A stretch of DNA of 64,000 bases from Candidatus Defluviibacterium haderslevense (lineage in GTDB: Bacteria > Bacteroidota > Bacteroidia > Chitinophagales > Saprospiraceae). The stretch lies in the NCBI GenBank assembly GCA_016712225.1, contig JADJRL010000003.1:4539501-4603500 (forward strand). Direction: 5' to 3'. Made by a program: the position numbers and the translations under genes. The notes under the pieces are model-generated. The model made no database searches and was not told where the DNA came from. It was given only the letters and a program-made list of their open reading frames with translations. Each line of letters opens with the position of its first letter. The first letter of the stretch is position 1. This document shows positions 8,484-18,064 of the stretch, in pieces.

Positions 8484-11303
8484 TTAACTACTTTTTTTGA
8501 GTTCATACAACAAACTAAAATAAGCCAAGCGACCAATTTTTGGTCCACCATAAGTTTGATATGATTTTTGATTGAGTACATTGGATGCACCAAGTTTGAA
8601 TGTAGTATTTAATTTTTTACTAAACCAATTGACTTGTGCGTCGGTCATATTGTAACTGGGAATAATTCCTGTAAACTGAGGAGAACCTTCAAACACAAAT
8701 GAATCAATCCATTTATAATTAATGTTAAATCCCAAATTTTTTATTCCAAAAAATTCAAAATCCCGACCACTAATTCCAATATTGAATTTATGCTCAGGCG
8801 TGTTGAAAGCAGGAATAATAGGATCACTGGTATTTGTATTTAAAACATTCCAGGAATAATTTCCTTTGAGTACATATTTCGTTTTGAAAAAATAATTCAA
8901 CCCGATCGAAAATCCCTGAGTTGTTACCTGATCCTGTGCATTTGAACTAACACGATAAGCCTGAACGGAAGTAGGTAATGCTGAACCCTGAGGTATAAAC
9001 GCGTTGATACCAATCTGATATCCTATAAAATCTTTGTAGCGACTAAAATAATAACCCAGATCTGCAAATAATACATTAAACAAAGTAGTCCTGTAACCTA
9101 TCTCAATGGTTTTTACTTGTTCCGGGCGGATAGGTGCTATATTAAAATATTCTAAAGTATCTTTTAATCCTGTGTTTAGAAAATCGACGAAAGAATTCAA
9201 AGTAATTAAATTATCATAACCGCTAATATTACCAAGTAAAATGGCTCGTCCGACATTGTAATGCAAATATTGATCTGTTAAAGTTGGGTTACGAATTGCA
9301 GATGAAAAAGAAACCCTTAAATAATCCTTTTTATTGGGCTGATATACTATAGAAGCAGCAGGTGAAACTAAATAATTAAAATTCTCATGTTTATCTAAAC
9401 GGGCAGTAACATTTAAGCGCATTTTGTTTTGCCATACGCCTAAACTAGGCCCAACATAAACACCCCATTCATAAGTATTAATACTGGTATTCCCAGTGTC
9501 TAACAGAATGGATCCTTTGGAATTTGGAATATAATTTCTTCCACTTGCACCAACTGTTATATCAAAGTCTGTTATTCTATCACCAGAATAGAGATCGCTA
9601 AAAATATATTCACCTTGTGCATGAATTAATGCAGATCTATCATAAAATCGGGTACCATCTTCTGAATATGCTATTCTAGATGTAATGTCATTAAATTGAG
9701 TTTTGAAAGCATCACTACCTGGTTCTAAGAAATCATTAGTACCTAATCTATTATTTCCAATATTTGCCTGATTTTGAGCTAAAATATGCCAGGCTGTCAA
9801 AGAATCATGTAAATTGGTAAGAAATGAATTTAATGCAAGCTTAAAATCATTGGGCCTCCCTATATAATCAAAAATTTTGGGATAACCTTCTTTAACAACA
9901 ATTTTAGGTACTATATTTAGTGTCCAATAATTACTATAAGCAGTAACCCAATTAAAATTATTACTTGCACTTTGTTGCAGTTTAATTGCTGTAAAATATG
10001 GATCGAATGAATCTCCCGAATTTTCATGGGTCCCATAAAGTCTAAAAAAGTATTTATCCTTTTTAAGGACTTCTATTCGATGTTGGTAAAATTTAATATT
10101 CTTTAAACTATATCTGTTATCACCTTGATAAACAGTAGACCCACCACCAAAACCAGATGACAAAATAAGTTCAGGAGAATCATATATTTTGCGAGGATTT
10201 AATCTCCAATGTAAGGCTAAACAGGCTTTAATGTTATAAGAATTATAATCCACTAAATCTTTCTCCTGATATCCTTTTCTATGGAACACACCCAATCCAG
10301 GATACGTCGTTAACGCATTTCTATAATCAAAATCTGTTTGGTATTCGTCTCCATATACATTAACTGCATCATATCCTCCCGGATTAGTAATTGGTGAAAA
10401 AGAATTATATACAGCCTCATGATTATCCGCTTGCCAGTCATCGGCTCGCATAAAACTCATGTTCAATTTGTATGCAAAAAAGTCCTGATTCTTTTTATTT
10501 TTAAAAACATCCGCATGCCTCAAGGCATAATCTATTAACCTCCGTTCACCAACTTTTAATGAAACACTCTGACCTACATGAATGAATGGATTCTTAGTCT
10601 CCATGCTAATGACCCCATTAAATGCATTGGGACCATAAAAAGCTGAACTGGCACCAACTATAAGGTCCACTTTTTTAACATCTAATTCAGAACAACCTAA
10701 AAAATTACCTAACGAAAAATTTAATCCCGGAGATTGGTTATCCACCCCATCAATAATTTGAAGAGAACGAACCGGACTTGTACTATTAAACCCGCGGGTA
10801 TTAATTACTGTAAATCCTAAACTAGCTGTTGTAAGGTCTACATCTTTTAATGATCCAAGCCCATCATAAAAATTAGCTGAAGGCGTTTCTTTGATAGCAA
10901 TGAGATCCATAGATTCAACCGTTAAAGGGGATGATTTTTGTTTATCAGAAATTCGTTGGCCAGTAACTTCAACTACTTCTATTTGTATGGATTCCTCTTC
11001 CAATACATAATCCACCGATTTATTGGGGGTTGAATAACTCACTATTTTTGTTCCATATCCACTGTATCGAAATTCCAGATCCAAAGGCAAAACCTGGGTT
11101 GTTTTAAAGATAAATGCACCTTCATAATCTGTTATAGTGCCCACATTGGTTCCTTTAATAATTACTGTGGCGCCAATTAATGGATCCCCCGTTTTAGCAT
11201 CTTTTAGCACCCCTTTAACATTAACTTGAGCACTAATGATTTCCAACCCATTGATTAACACCAAAATAAATATAATAGACTTACACAATGTATTGTAATT
11301 CAT
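8484..11303 (-). CDS. TonB-dependent outer-membrane receptor
   Basis: A 939-residue outer-membrane protein. After a signal peptide it has a carboxypeptidase-regulatory-like domain (about residues 27-105: VKGVLKDAKTGDPLIGATV), then a plug domain (ETPSANFYDGLGSLKDVDL, NTRGFNS) and a long beta barrel ending in LYELKKSS. This is the usual layout of Bacteroidota TonB-dependent transporters, which move ligands across the outer membrane with energy from TonB/ExbBD. No SusD partner is adjacent; instead a defective hydrolase with a T9SS tail follows 32 bp downstream. The ligand is unknown. Confidence 0.92.
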   Translation of the reverse strand: MNYNTLCKSIIFILVLINGLEIISAQVNVKGVLKDAKTGDPLIGATVIIKGTNVGTITDYEGAFIFKTTQVLPLDLEFRYSGYGTKIVSYSTPNKSVDYVLEEESIQIEVVEVTGQRISDKQKSSPLTVESMDLIAIKETPSANFYDGLGSLKDVDLTTASLGFTVINTRGFNSTSPVRSLQIIDGVDNQSPGLNFSLGNFLGCSELDVKKVDLIVGASSAFYGPNAFNGVISMETKNPFIHVGQSVSLKVGERRLIDYALRHADVFKNKKNQDFFAYKLNMSFMRADDWQADNHEAVYNSFSPITNPGGYDAVNVYGDEYQTDFDYRNALTTYPGLGVFHRKGYQEKDLVDYNSYNIKACLALHWRLNPRKIYDSPELILSSGFGGGSTVYQGDNRYSLKNIKFYQHRIEVLKKDKYFFRLYGTHENSGDSFDPYFTAIKLQQSASNNFNWVTAYSNYWTLNIVPKIVVKEGYPKIFDYIGRPNDFKLALNSFLTNLHDSLTAWHILAQNQANIGNNRLGTNDFLEPGSDAFKTQFNDITSRIAYSEDGTRFYDRSALIHAQGEYIFSDLYSGDRITDFDITVGASGRNYIPNSKGSILLDTGNTSINTYEWGVYVGPSLGVWQNKMRLNVTARLDKHENFNYLVSPAASIVYQPNKKDYLRVSFSSAIRNPTLTDQYLHYNVGRAILLGNISGYDNLITLNSFVDFLNTGLKDTLEYFNIAPIRPEQVKTIEIGYRTTLFNVLFADLGYYFSRYKDFIGYQIGINAFIPQGSALPTSVQAYRVSSNAQDQVTTQGFSIGLNYFFKTKYVLKGNYSWNVLNTNTSDPIIPAFNTPEHKFNIGISGRDFEFFGIKNLGFNINYKWIDSFVFEGSPQFTGIIPSYNMTDAQVNWFSKKLNTTFKLGASNVLNQKSYQTYGGPKIGRLAYFSLLYELKKSS

Positions 11304-11465
11304 CTTCGTTTTGTTTGACTCTAATTGAAAAAATCTTTGGATTTTAATGCAATATAAAGGTTCTCTAAGAATTCATAATAAAAATTATTTGAATTCTTAA
11401 TGATTTGGCAATAGCCCTTTTTTGGTTTTAAAAAGAAAACATACACATAAAATTTGGGGATGACT

Positions 11466-12350
11466 TTATCTTCGACTGTTTCTTAAATGAATGTAAAGTC
11501 CTAATTTATACAATTGAAATAAAAATAATCGTGGATGACTCGAGCACAATTGTTTTGATATTTGAATTTGCATATTATTCAAAATAGAACCAACAAATTG
11601 ATGGCATCCCCATTTTTTCAGAATCCCATATAGTTTTTCAATTCCGGTATCTAATACAATTCCTTTGACATTTAATTCAACCAGATTCTCAATAGCCCAT
11701 TTTGTTTTCGATAAAAATACTGAATTCTTTTCAAGTCCTTGATGTATAATTGGATTATCTATATGTAACATTTTTATGTTATGCTTCGACAATTGATTTG
11801 CCCATAATGTATCTTCAAATCCATATGTGACAATAGATTCATCAAATGGTAATTGCAGCATTATATTTCTTGGAACCAAAAAATTATTGGAATGAAAATT
11901 CACATAAGGAACTTTATTTCTATCTAATGCAGATTTTGATTCTTTATACGTTCCATAGGTCCAGTGTAATTCACAATCAGCGACTTTCAATTGAGGATAA
12001 ATTCTTCCTCCAGACACTACCGTATCCTTTAACAAATAAGGCAAATAATTCAATATAAAATCCTCATCTAATAACTTGCCATCACAATCTAAAAAAAGAA
12101 GAAAATCGAATTTTGATGCTCTCGCTAAGAAGTTGCGAATTGCTGATCGACCAATATTTTTTGGCAGTACGATATATTGAACACCTTCCATGTGATTCAA
12201 TGGATCATTTTGTATTAAATATTGAACATTAGAACCATCATCTACAAAAATAATTTCAAAGCTAACATTGGCTTTATGACATGACACCAATAGATCCTTT
12301 GCTAAATCTATTACTTCATAATTATAGATGGGAATTAGTATCGAAATCAT
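11466..12350 (-). CDS. Family 2 glycosyltransferase
   Basis: A GT-A fold glycosyltransferase of about 294 residues. It opens with ISILIPIYNY, has the nucleotide-binding Asp region IIFVDDGSN, the metal-binding FLDCDGK, and an acceptor-side region YGFEDTLWANQL (an ED-type motif). The ATG at 12350 is preferred because GT2 domains usually start one or two residues before the SILIPIYN strand. There is no transmembrane anchor. It probably adds a sugar to a surface polysaccharide or glycan, but nothing nearby identifies the acceptor. Confidence 0.87.
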   Translation of the reverse strand: MISILIPIYNYEVIDLAKDLLVSCHKANVSFEIIFVDDGSNVQYLIQNDPLNHMEGVQYIVLPKNIGRSAIRNFLARASKFDFLLFLDCDGKLLDEDFILNYLPYLLKDTVVSGGRIYPQLKVADCELHWTYGTYKESKSALDRNKVPYVNFHSNNFLVPRNIMLQLPFDESIVTYGFEDTLWANQLSKHNIKMLHIDNPIIHQGLEKNSVFLSKTKWAIENLVELNVKGIVLDTGIEKLYGILKKWGCHQFVGSILNNMQIQISKQLCSSHPRLFLFQLYKLGLYIHLRNSRR

Positions 12351-12593
12351 GATCAAATGTATTTTAATTTTTTCGAAACCAGCCATAATAATAATTCCAA
12401 GCTTAAATTTTTGTATAATTCAAAATCAACAAACAAAACGATCTTGATTTAATTATCATTCAACATAAACCCTTATAATTTTTATGTTTAACAAAAGACT
12501 GAGCCATTGAATCTTTGTCTTCCCTTTGAAATGTTATAAAAGGCAACCTTCGGTCCAAAATTGTGTTATATCTTCGTCTACTCAATCCAAAAA

Positions 12594-13781
12594 ATGACTG
12601 CAATTACTCACTTGTCGGAAATCATAAATCAAGAAAAAGATCCCATACTGGTTCAAATTGCTGAAAAAGTGAATCAACAAAAACGAATTTCAAATGCAGA
12701 AGGTCTCTATTTGTTCCAACATGCTTCATTATCCTATCTCGGTATTTTAGCCAACTATATTAAAGAGCAAAAACACGGTAAAAAGGTCTATTTTAATCGT
12801 AATTTTCACATTGAGCCAACTAATATCTGCATATATAGTTGTAGCTTTTGTTCCTATTCCAGACTTATTAAAAATAAGGCTGATGGTTGGGAATATACCC
12901 ATGATGAAATCATGAATATCATAAAATCATATGATGATAAGCCAGTTACTGAAGTGCATATAGTAGGAGGAGTGATGCCTCAATATGACTTAAACTTTTA
13001 CATTTCACTTTTCAAAGCTATAAAACAGCATAGACCAGAGCTTCATTTGAAGGCCTTAACCCCGGTAGAGTTTCATTATATTTTTAAAAAAGCTAAAGTC
13101 AGCTATGAAGAAGGAATGAAGCTGATATTAGAATCCGGAGTTGATTCTCTACCAGGTGGTGGCGCTGAAATATTTGACAAAGACATCAGAGATCAAATAG
13201 CAGGTGGAAAATGCAGTACGGAGGAATGGTTAAGCATTCATGAAATTTGGCATTCTTTAGAAAAACGTTCCAATGCGACTATGTTATATGGCCACATAGA
13301 GACCTTTGAGCACCGGATCCAACATTTGGATTTATTGCGTCAATTACAAGATAAAACTCAAGGATTTCAAACCTTTATTCCTTTGAAATTTAGAAATAAG
13401 GACAATGAAATGTCCCATTTAGCAGAAGTTAGTGTCATTGAAGATTTAAGAAACTACGCTATTTCCCGAATATATTTAGATAATTTTGATCATATCAAAG
13501 CTTATTGGCCCATGTTAGGTCGAAATCAAGCACAGTTGGCGCTCAATTTCGGGGTAGATGATATGGATGGCACCATAGACGATACCACAAAAATCTATTC
13601 AATGGCGGGGTCAGAAGAGCAATCACCCAGTTTAAATACGCTTCAAATAGTTAATCTCATTCGTGAGGTTAATAAAACTCCTATAGAGCGCGATTCTTTA
13701 TATAATACTTTGAACGATTATACCAACTACACAGAAGAAAACGAAATCAAATATTCTTATTATCAATTACCAATGGCCTAA
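12594..13781 (+). CDS. mqnE: Aminofutalosine synthase MqnE
   Basis: A radical SAM enzyme of about 395 residues. The cluster motif CIYSCSFC (C-x3-C-x2-C) follows FHIEPTNI, and later segments VTEVHIVGGVMPQYDL, LKALTPVEF and GFQTFIPLKFRNKDN match MqnE. It joins adenosine from SAM to 3-enolpyruvylbenzoate in menaquinone synthesis. The ATG at 12594 is chosen; the open frame extends upstream only by a TTG and overlaps a promoter-like TATCTTCG. The next gene overlaps by 1 bp (TAATG), and mqnA follows, giving a futalosine-pathway operon. MqnC is the main alternative but has a different motif context. Confidence 0.88.
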   Translation: MTAITHLSEIINQEKDPILVQIAEKVNQQKRISNAEGLYLFQHASLSYLGILANYIKEQKHGKKVYFNRNFHIEPTNICIYSCSFCSYSRLIKNKADGWEYTHDEIMNIIKSYDDKPVTEVHIVGGVMPQYDLNFYISLFKAIKQHRPELHLKALTPVEFHYIFKKAKVSYEEGMKLILESGVDSLPGGGAEIFDKDIRDQIAGGKCSTEEWLSIHEIWHSLEKRSNATMLYGHIETFEHRIQHLDLLRQLQDKTQGFQTFIPLKFRNKDNEMSHLAEVSVIEDLRNYAISRIYLDNFDHIKAYWPMLGRNQAQLALNFGVDDMDGTIDDTTKIYSMAGSEEQSPSLNTLQIVNLIREVNKTPIERDSLYNTLNDYTNYTEENEIKYSYYQLPMA

Positions 13782-14398
13782 TGACGAAATTTAAGGAACT
13801 CTTTATCCTTCGCCATGGAGAAACCAATCAGAATCTCAATGGCATCGTGCAAGGTAGTGGAATTGACTCCGATTTAAATCATTCAGGTTTCGCTCAGGGT
13901 GCTGCTTTTTTTGAAAAATATAAACACCATGAATTTGATTTAATCATTGCATCGCAATTAAAAAGATCTTATCAAACCATTAGAAAATTTGAATCAGAGG
14001 AAAAAAAAATAATTTTTGATCATCGTATCAATGAAATATGTTGGGGAGAACATGAAGGCAAACAAAGCGAACCTGAACTATTAGAAAAATATTATCGAAT
14101 TATCAATTCCTGGAAATCCGAAGATTATCACGCTAAAGCTGTAGAAGGTGAAAGCGCGGCAGAATTAATGAGTCGCCTTTTATTGTTCAAATCAGACCTT
14201 GAACAAAGAACATTTAATAAAGCTTTAGTATGCACACACGGCAGAACTTTAAGAGCTTTTATATGTCTGTTGAAAAACTGGCCCTTAGCTAAGATGGAGG
14301 ATGTTTTACACAATAATACAGGATTATATCATTGCGTATACAGAGATCAACAATGGCATATTCATCAGGAAAACGATTTATCACATCTAGCATTATAA
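13781..14398 (+). CDS. Histidine phosphatase (phosphoglycerate-mutase-like)
   Basis: A 205-residue histidine phosphatase superfamily protein. The catalytic loop LRHGETNQN is near residue 10, and the second His lies in VCTHGRTLRAF near residue 150. Such enzymes remove phosphate from small molecules such as alpha-ribazole phosphate or sugar phosphates. The start codon overlaps the mqnE stop, so the two are translationally coupled, and mqnA follows 7 bp later. No phosphatase step is established in the futalosine route, so its presence between the two genes may be incidental or may point to a side role. Confidence 0.85.
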   Translation: MTKFKELFILRHGETNQNLNGIVQGSGIDSDLNHSGFAQGAAFFEKYKHHEFDLIIASQLKRSYQTIRKFESEEKKIIFDHRINEICWGEHEGKQSEPELLEKYYRIINSWKSEDYHAKAVEGESAAELMSRLLLFKSDLEQRTFNKALVCTHGRTLRAFICLLKNWPLAKMEDVLHNNTGLYHCVYRDQQWHIHQENDLSHLAL

Positions 14399-14405
14399 GT
14401 TATAA

Positions 14406-15167
14406 ATGGTGAAGATTATTGCAGTAGAATATCTAAATACCTTACCGTTTATTCATGGATTAAGGGAAAGCGCTCTTTGGAATCAGATTCAATTAATTAC
14501 CGGAACTCCACAGGAATGCGCACAAGCTTTAATGAATGAAACGGTTGATATTGCACTCCTTCCCATTGGTGCTATTAGTCAATTCAAGAATCTGTCTTTA
14601 ATTTCAGATTACTGCATCGGTTGTGATGGACCTGTACGTACTGTGGCTATATATTCTAATAAGGAATTCCGTGAAATAAAATCCATAAAAGAAGATGCAT
14701 CATCACGAACTTCTAACTTACTGTTATCAACACTTAATCGTATTTTTTGGAAAGAGCAAGCAATAGAAATCATTCCTGCATCAGAATCTTCTATTGAGGC
14801 AGATGCCTATTTGATTATTGGCGATCAATCTTTTGTTGCAGAGACTCAATTTAAGCATCAATATGATTTAGGAGAGATTTGGAAAAACTTAACAGGACGT
14901 CCATTTACATTTGCTGTGTGGGCCAGTAGATATAAAATAAACAGTGAATTAGAAGAGCGAATCAATCATATCTTCAAATTAAGTATTGAACACATTGAAT
15001 CATTTATTAAAACTTTGGATTTAAAACAATTTCCACCCAAGTTGGATGCTTATTTTTCAGAACATATATCCTACCATTTTGATCAGGCAAAAAAAGATTC
15101 GTTACATTATTTTTGTGAGTTGAATCAAGTGGATCTTTCTTCCATTATAGGGAAGAGTGAGTTGTAA
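14406..15167 (+). CDS. mqnA: Chorismate dehydratase MqnA
   Basis: A 253-residue MqnA/MqnD-fold protein (periplasmic-binding-protein-like, cytoplasmic). AVEYLNTLPFIHGL, VDIALLPIGA, SDYCIGCDGPVRTVAIYS and the DASSRTSN loop match MqnA, which dehydrates chorismate to 3-enolpyruvylbenzoate, the substrate of MqnE. MqnD is the alternative but lacks the YLNT start. Clustering with mqnE supports the call. It closes the apparent mqnE operon, 262 bp before dnaA. Confidence 0.87.
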   Translation: MVKIIAVEYLNTLPFIHGLRESALWNQIQLITGTPQECAQALMNETVDIALLPIGAISQFKNLSLISDYCIGCDGPVRTVAIYSNKEFREIKSIKEDASSRTSNLLLSTLNRIFWKEQAIEIIPASESSIEADAYLIIGDQSFVAETQFKHQYDLGEIWKNLTGRPFTFAVWASRYKINSELEERINHIFKLSIEHIESFIKTLDLKQFPPKLDAYFSEHISYHFDQAKKDSLHYFCELNQVDLSSIIGKSEL

Positions 15168-15429
15168 TCGAAGCAGGACTAAATTCAGGAGTAAAATTAC
15201 AAATACATTTTTCATAATATATAGTAATCATAAATTCAAACAAATACAATTTATAAATTTAATTTATTTGTATATTATTGATATACAAAATAATAGATAA
15301 AATACAATGTCCAATAAATTTTTTAAACAGAAGCACCCTGAATTTGAAAAAAAATTAGACTTTTGCAGTCCTTAAAAATAGACTTTATTAGTCTATCTTT
15401 AGATTTCCAAAATTTAACAGATTAACCTG
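15168..15429. other. dnaA upstream region, no clear oriC
   Basis: AT-rich spacer between mqnA and dnaA. A small hairpin (ATAGAC, 7-nt loop, GTCTAT, about 15379-15397) lies about 35 bp before dnaA. By eye I found no convincing cluster of DnaA boxes (TTATNCACA), so the origin is not placed here. Confidence 0.5.
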
Positions 15430-16842
15430 ATGATGAACCAAGACCATGTATCTATATGGAATCGCATACTAGAATTGGTTCAACAATCCGTAGAACAAAA
15501 GCATTACAACACTTGGTTTATTCCGATCAGGCCTATACAATTAGATGGCTTAGTGCTAACCCTTGAAGTTCCTAATGAATTTTTCCTGGCACATTTGGAA
15601 TCCAATTATTTAGACATACTCAAAGATTCATTGCGATCTGTCCTGGGACAAAGGGCTAAAATCGAATACCGAATTTTGGTCGACAATTATAAAAAACCAG
15701 GTAGGATAAAAAAAGAACCTCTTAAACAAGAGTCCATTACTTTAGAGACGAACCCGAGTCTCATATCCAATCCATTTGTAATTCCAGGAATTAAAAAAGT
15801 CGCATACGACAACCATTTAATGCCTCAATTTACCTTTGATAAGTACATTGAAGGTCATTGTAATAGAGTAGCTAGACAGGCTGGCATACAAATTTCCCAA
15901 AGACCGGGCGAATTGTTCAACCCTCTGGTGGTTTATGGAGATGTAGGCTTAGGAAAGACTCATCTAATCCAGGCAATTGGCAACGGGATATTGGAGAAAT
16001 TCCCAAAATCAAGGATCATCTATCTGAGTTCAGATAAATTTACCAATTTATTCATCCAGGCCATTAGAAACAATTCCATATCTGATTTTTCTAATTTCTT
16101 TAATGCCTTGGATGTTCTGATCATTGATGATATCCAGTATTTAGCCGGCAAATCAGGCACCCAGGAGACCTTTTTCCATCTATTCAACCAACTTCATCAA
16201 AATAAGAAGCAACTCATCATGAGTTCAGACAGGGCTCCAAAAGATTTGAAGGAAATAGACGAAAGATTAATAAGTCGATTTAAATGGGGCGCCTCATTGG
16301 AGCTACTCAGTCCAGATTACGAAACCCTTATGGCCATACTTGATGCAAAACTTGAAGAGAAGGACTTAGAACTAAGTACCAATGTCAAGGAGGTCATTTG
16401 TCATAATCTTAAAAGTAGCATTAGGGAGTTAGAGGGCGTTATCGTGAATTTAAAACTTCAAGCTACCCTTTCTGGTCGTCCTATTAGTATAGAACTGGTA
16501 AAAGAAGTATTAGCTGGATTTTCGAATAAGGTTAATCAAGAAGTATCCATCGAATCCATCACCAAAATAGTCTCAGACCACTTAAAAGTTCCCGTTAGCA
16601 GTATTTTAGGTAAAGCCAGACAACGAAATATTGTTCAAGCTCGACAATTATCCATGTATTTTTCAAAAAAAATGGCCATGAAACCCTTGACCGTAATTGG
16701 TCAGGCATTTGGCGGAAAAGACCACAGTACGGTCATTTATTCATGTGATACGGTCGAAAATTTAATGGAAACAGACAAGCTATTTCAAGACTTAGTAAAT
16801 AAATTAGAAAAGATCATCTCAAAAAGTCTTGGAGTTAAGTAG
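15430..16842 (+). CDS. dnaA: Chromosomal replication initiator DnaA
   Basis: The 470-residue initiator AAA+ ATPase. Domain I begins with VSIWNRILELVQQ; domain III has Walker A GDVGLGKTH and Walker B VLIIDDIQYL, the sensor 2 and arginine finger region (DERLISRFKWG); domain IV carries the DNA-binding signature GGKDHSTVIYSCDTV. It melts oriC and loads the helicase. Two Met codons in tandem make the exact start ambiguous by one residue. Domain II is short (about residues 85-125). Its last codons overlap a strong promoter for the following tRNA pair. Confidence 0.97.
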   Translation: MMNQDHVSIWNRILELVQQSVEQKHYNTWFIPIRPIQLDGLVLTLEVPNEFFLAHLESNYLDILKDSLRSVLGQRAKIEYRILVDNYKKPGRIKKEPLKQESITLETNPSLISNPFVIPGIKKVAYDNHLMPQFTFDKYIEGHCNRVARQAGIQISQRPGELFNPLVVYGDVGLGKTHLIQAIGNGILEKFPKSRIIYLSSDKFTNLFIQAIRNNSISDFSNFFNALDVLIIDDIQYLAGKSGTQETFFHLFNQLHQNKKQLIMSSDRAPKDLKEIDERLISRFKWGASLELLSPDYETLMAILDAKLEEKDLELSTNVKEVICHNLKSSIRELEGVIVNLKLQATLSGRPISIELVKEVLAGFSNKVNQEVSIESITKIVSDHLKVPVSSILGKARQRNIVQARQLSMYFSKKMAMKPLTVIGQAFGGKDHSTVIYSCDTVENLMETDKLFQDLVNKLEKIISKSLGVK

Positions 16843-16858
16843 TTTTTTTATAGTTTTG
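16829..16858 (+). promoter_or_regulatory. Bacteroidota-type promoter for tRNA-Ser/tRNA-Pro
   Basis: TTG at 16829-16831 is followed after 19 bp by TAGTTTTG at 16851-16858, an exact match to the Bacteroidota -33 TTG / -7 TAnnTTTG consensus. It overlaps the dnaA 3' end and lies 18 bp before the tRNA-Ser gene. Confidence 0.75.
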
Positions 16859-16876
16859 CGTCTCTTTTTGAAACAT

Positions 16877-16965
16877 GGAGAGGTGGGTGAGTGGCTGAAA
16901 CCAACGGTTTGCTAAACCGTCGTACTTCGAAAGAGGTACCGAGGGTTCGAATCCCTCCCCCTCCG
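16877..16965 (+). tRNA. tRNA-Ser (GCT)
   Basis: An 89-nt class II tRNA. The anticodon stem is ACGGT/ACCGT with loop TTGCTAA, giving anticodon GCT, which reads AGC/AGU serine codons. A long variable arm (CGTACTTCG...GAGGTACCG) and the T arm GAGGG-TTCGAAT-CCCTC are present. The acceptor stem GGAGAGG/CCCCTCC has one A-C mismatch at the fifth pair. CCA is not encoded. Confidence 0.95.
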
Positions 16966-16982
16966 CTGCACAAGAATAGATT

Positions 16983-17057
16983 CGGGGCGTAGCGCAGTCC
17001 GGTTAGCGCACCTGCTTTGGGAGCAGGGGGTCGAGAGTTCGAATCCCTCCGCCCCGA
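16983..17057 (+). tRNA. tRNA-Pro (TGG), insertion target of the element
   Basis: A 75-nt tRNA with acceptor CGGGGCG/CGCCCCG, anticodon stem CCTGC/GCAGG and loop TTTGGGA, giving anticodon TGG. It is intact. From the anticodon stem onward it is duplicated 10.1 kb downstream, so the element has integrated into its 3' half and restored the gene. Confidence 0.95.
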
Positions 17058-17059
17058 CT
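17012..17059 (+). repeat. attL, 48-bp direct repeat inside tRNA-Pro
   Basis: This 48-bp stretch runs from the second base of the anticodon stem to two bases past the tRNA. An identical copy lies at 27148-27195. It contains the dyad CTGCTTTGGGAGCAG, the usual crossover site of tRNA-targeting tyrosine recombinases. Confidence 0.93.
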
Positions 17060-17071
17060 TACTGATTATCA

Positions 17072-17106
17072 AAGAGTTATAATGTAAATTATAGCTCTTT
17101 TTTTTT
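17072..17106 (+). terminator. Terminator after tRNA-Pro (element side)
   Basis: AGAGTTATAAT and ATTATAGCTCT pair around a GTAA loop (one G-T), followed by a run of nine or more T. It closes the dnaA-linked tRNA transcript just inside the element. A similar but not identical hairpin follows attR. Confidence 0.85.
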
Positions 17107-17119
17107 ATAAAAAATTTTC

Positions 17120-17139
17120 GGTGTAAGTATGGTGTAACT
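17120..17139 (+). repeat. Left arm-type direct repeat pair (GGTGTAA)
   Basis: GGTGTAAGT and GGTGTAACT lie 11 bp apart, 60 bp inside attL. Two copies of GGTGTAAGT with 12-bp spacing and the same orientation lie at the other end, before the integrase. Their position and one-turn phasing suggest arm-type integrase binding sites. Confidence 0.6.
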
Positions 17140-17159
17140 ATTAGCATCTAAAATCTAAA

Positions 17160-17463
17160 TAAGTTAGCTTTTTTTGAAAATCTCTTTCGATTAGAATTAA
17201 GGGGGGCTAATCGGAAAAACTCAAAACTATGATAGGGGCAATTTATAATGGGGCTATGATTCTCAACCAAATTTGAATTGATAATATAATTATTTACTTA
17301 CATATATATATTAATATATTTTAACTAAAAAAACAATGCAATTCAACCATAATAGATGTAGCATTGATTCTCACTATTATGTGATCCAATAAGGATAGAA
17401 TTTAATTTTTTGGAACTCGTCCAATCTTACTGCCTTAAAAATATACTAAAAATAAATCATTTA
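17160..17463. other. Left-end non-coding region of the element
   Basis: No gene is seen. A hairpin with arms CGATTAG (17188) and CTAATCG (17207) around AATTAAGGGGGG is the only clear structure. The rest is AT-rich and leads to the promoter of the first cargo gene. Confidence 0.5.
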
Positions 17464-17496
17464 TTTGACATTTAGTCTATATATTTTCTACCTTTA
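17464..17496 (+). promoter_or_regulatory. Promoter of the small lipoprotein gene
   Basis: TTTG at 17464-17467, then a 21-bp spacer, then TACCTTTA at 17489-17496 (one base off TAnnTTTG). It lies about 30 bp before the ATG of the lipoprotein gene. Confidence 0.5.
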
Positions 17497-17525
17497 ACAA
17501 AATTTAAACTAAGTAAATTAAAATT

Positions 17526-17894
17526 ATGTCTATTAAAAAAGTTGCACTAGTAATGTATTTATCAGTTTTAATATTATCTTGTAGTAAGGATGATACTTCA
17601 AATTCTCAAAAATGTTTGTTTGAGGGTGGCTCTTGGTGCATTGATTCACCAGCTGGAAATGGTTGTTTTCTTGATAAAAGGGAGTTTAGAGAAAATGGTG
17701 AATACTATTTTAATGGAGGGCATCTCTATAATTGGAGAAAGAAAAATGGCAGCTGCAATACTGTTGAATTATTAAATACTTTTGGTCTTGGTGTTCAGTT
17801 AGAATTGAATATTAACTCAATATCAGGAAATACATCAGGATCAAAAATGACTATAATGCAAGGTGGATCATCCCTTGATTATATTAAACAATGA
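17526..17894 (+). CDS. Small secreted lipoprotein, unknown function
   Basis: A 122-residue protein with an N-terminal lipoprotein signal (VALVMYLSVLILSC, lipobox Cys near residue 19) followed by an SKDD acidic tail. The mature part has five or six Cys residues and short beta-like segments (REFRENGEYYFNGGHLYNWR), resembling small lipocalin-like domains of Bacteroidota lipoproteins, but I do not recognise a family. It is the first cargo gene at the left end of the element, on its own promoter. A surface or periplasmic role is likely; function is unknown. Confidence 0.7.
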   Translation: MSIKKVALVMYLSVLILSCSKDDTSNSQKCLFEGGSWCIDSPAGNGCFLDKREFRENGEYYFNGGHLYNWRKKNGSCNTVELLNTFGLGVQLELNINSISGNTSGSKMTIMQGGSSLDYIKQ

Positions 17895-18064
17895 TAAAAA
17901 GCATAGAATTATAGATTCAAATTTACAATAATTTCAGGTACCTATTTTGTCTTGTTTTCATGTATAGATAAATATTAAGTATTAATTAGTGACAAACCAT
18001 TTTCAATTTAAATATCCCACTAATTAAAAAAACAATACAGTTAAAAAACAAAATATTAGTATGC

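Noticed and set aside
15168..15429. Chromosomal origin next to dnaA
   Set aside because: No cluster of DnaA boxes was seen by eye, and dnaA location alone is not enough.
16848..17147. Minus-strand open frame of 99 codons across the tRNA pair
   Set aside because: It is the antisense of two tRNA genes and a terminator; the protein has no meaning.
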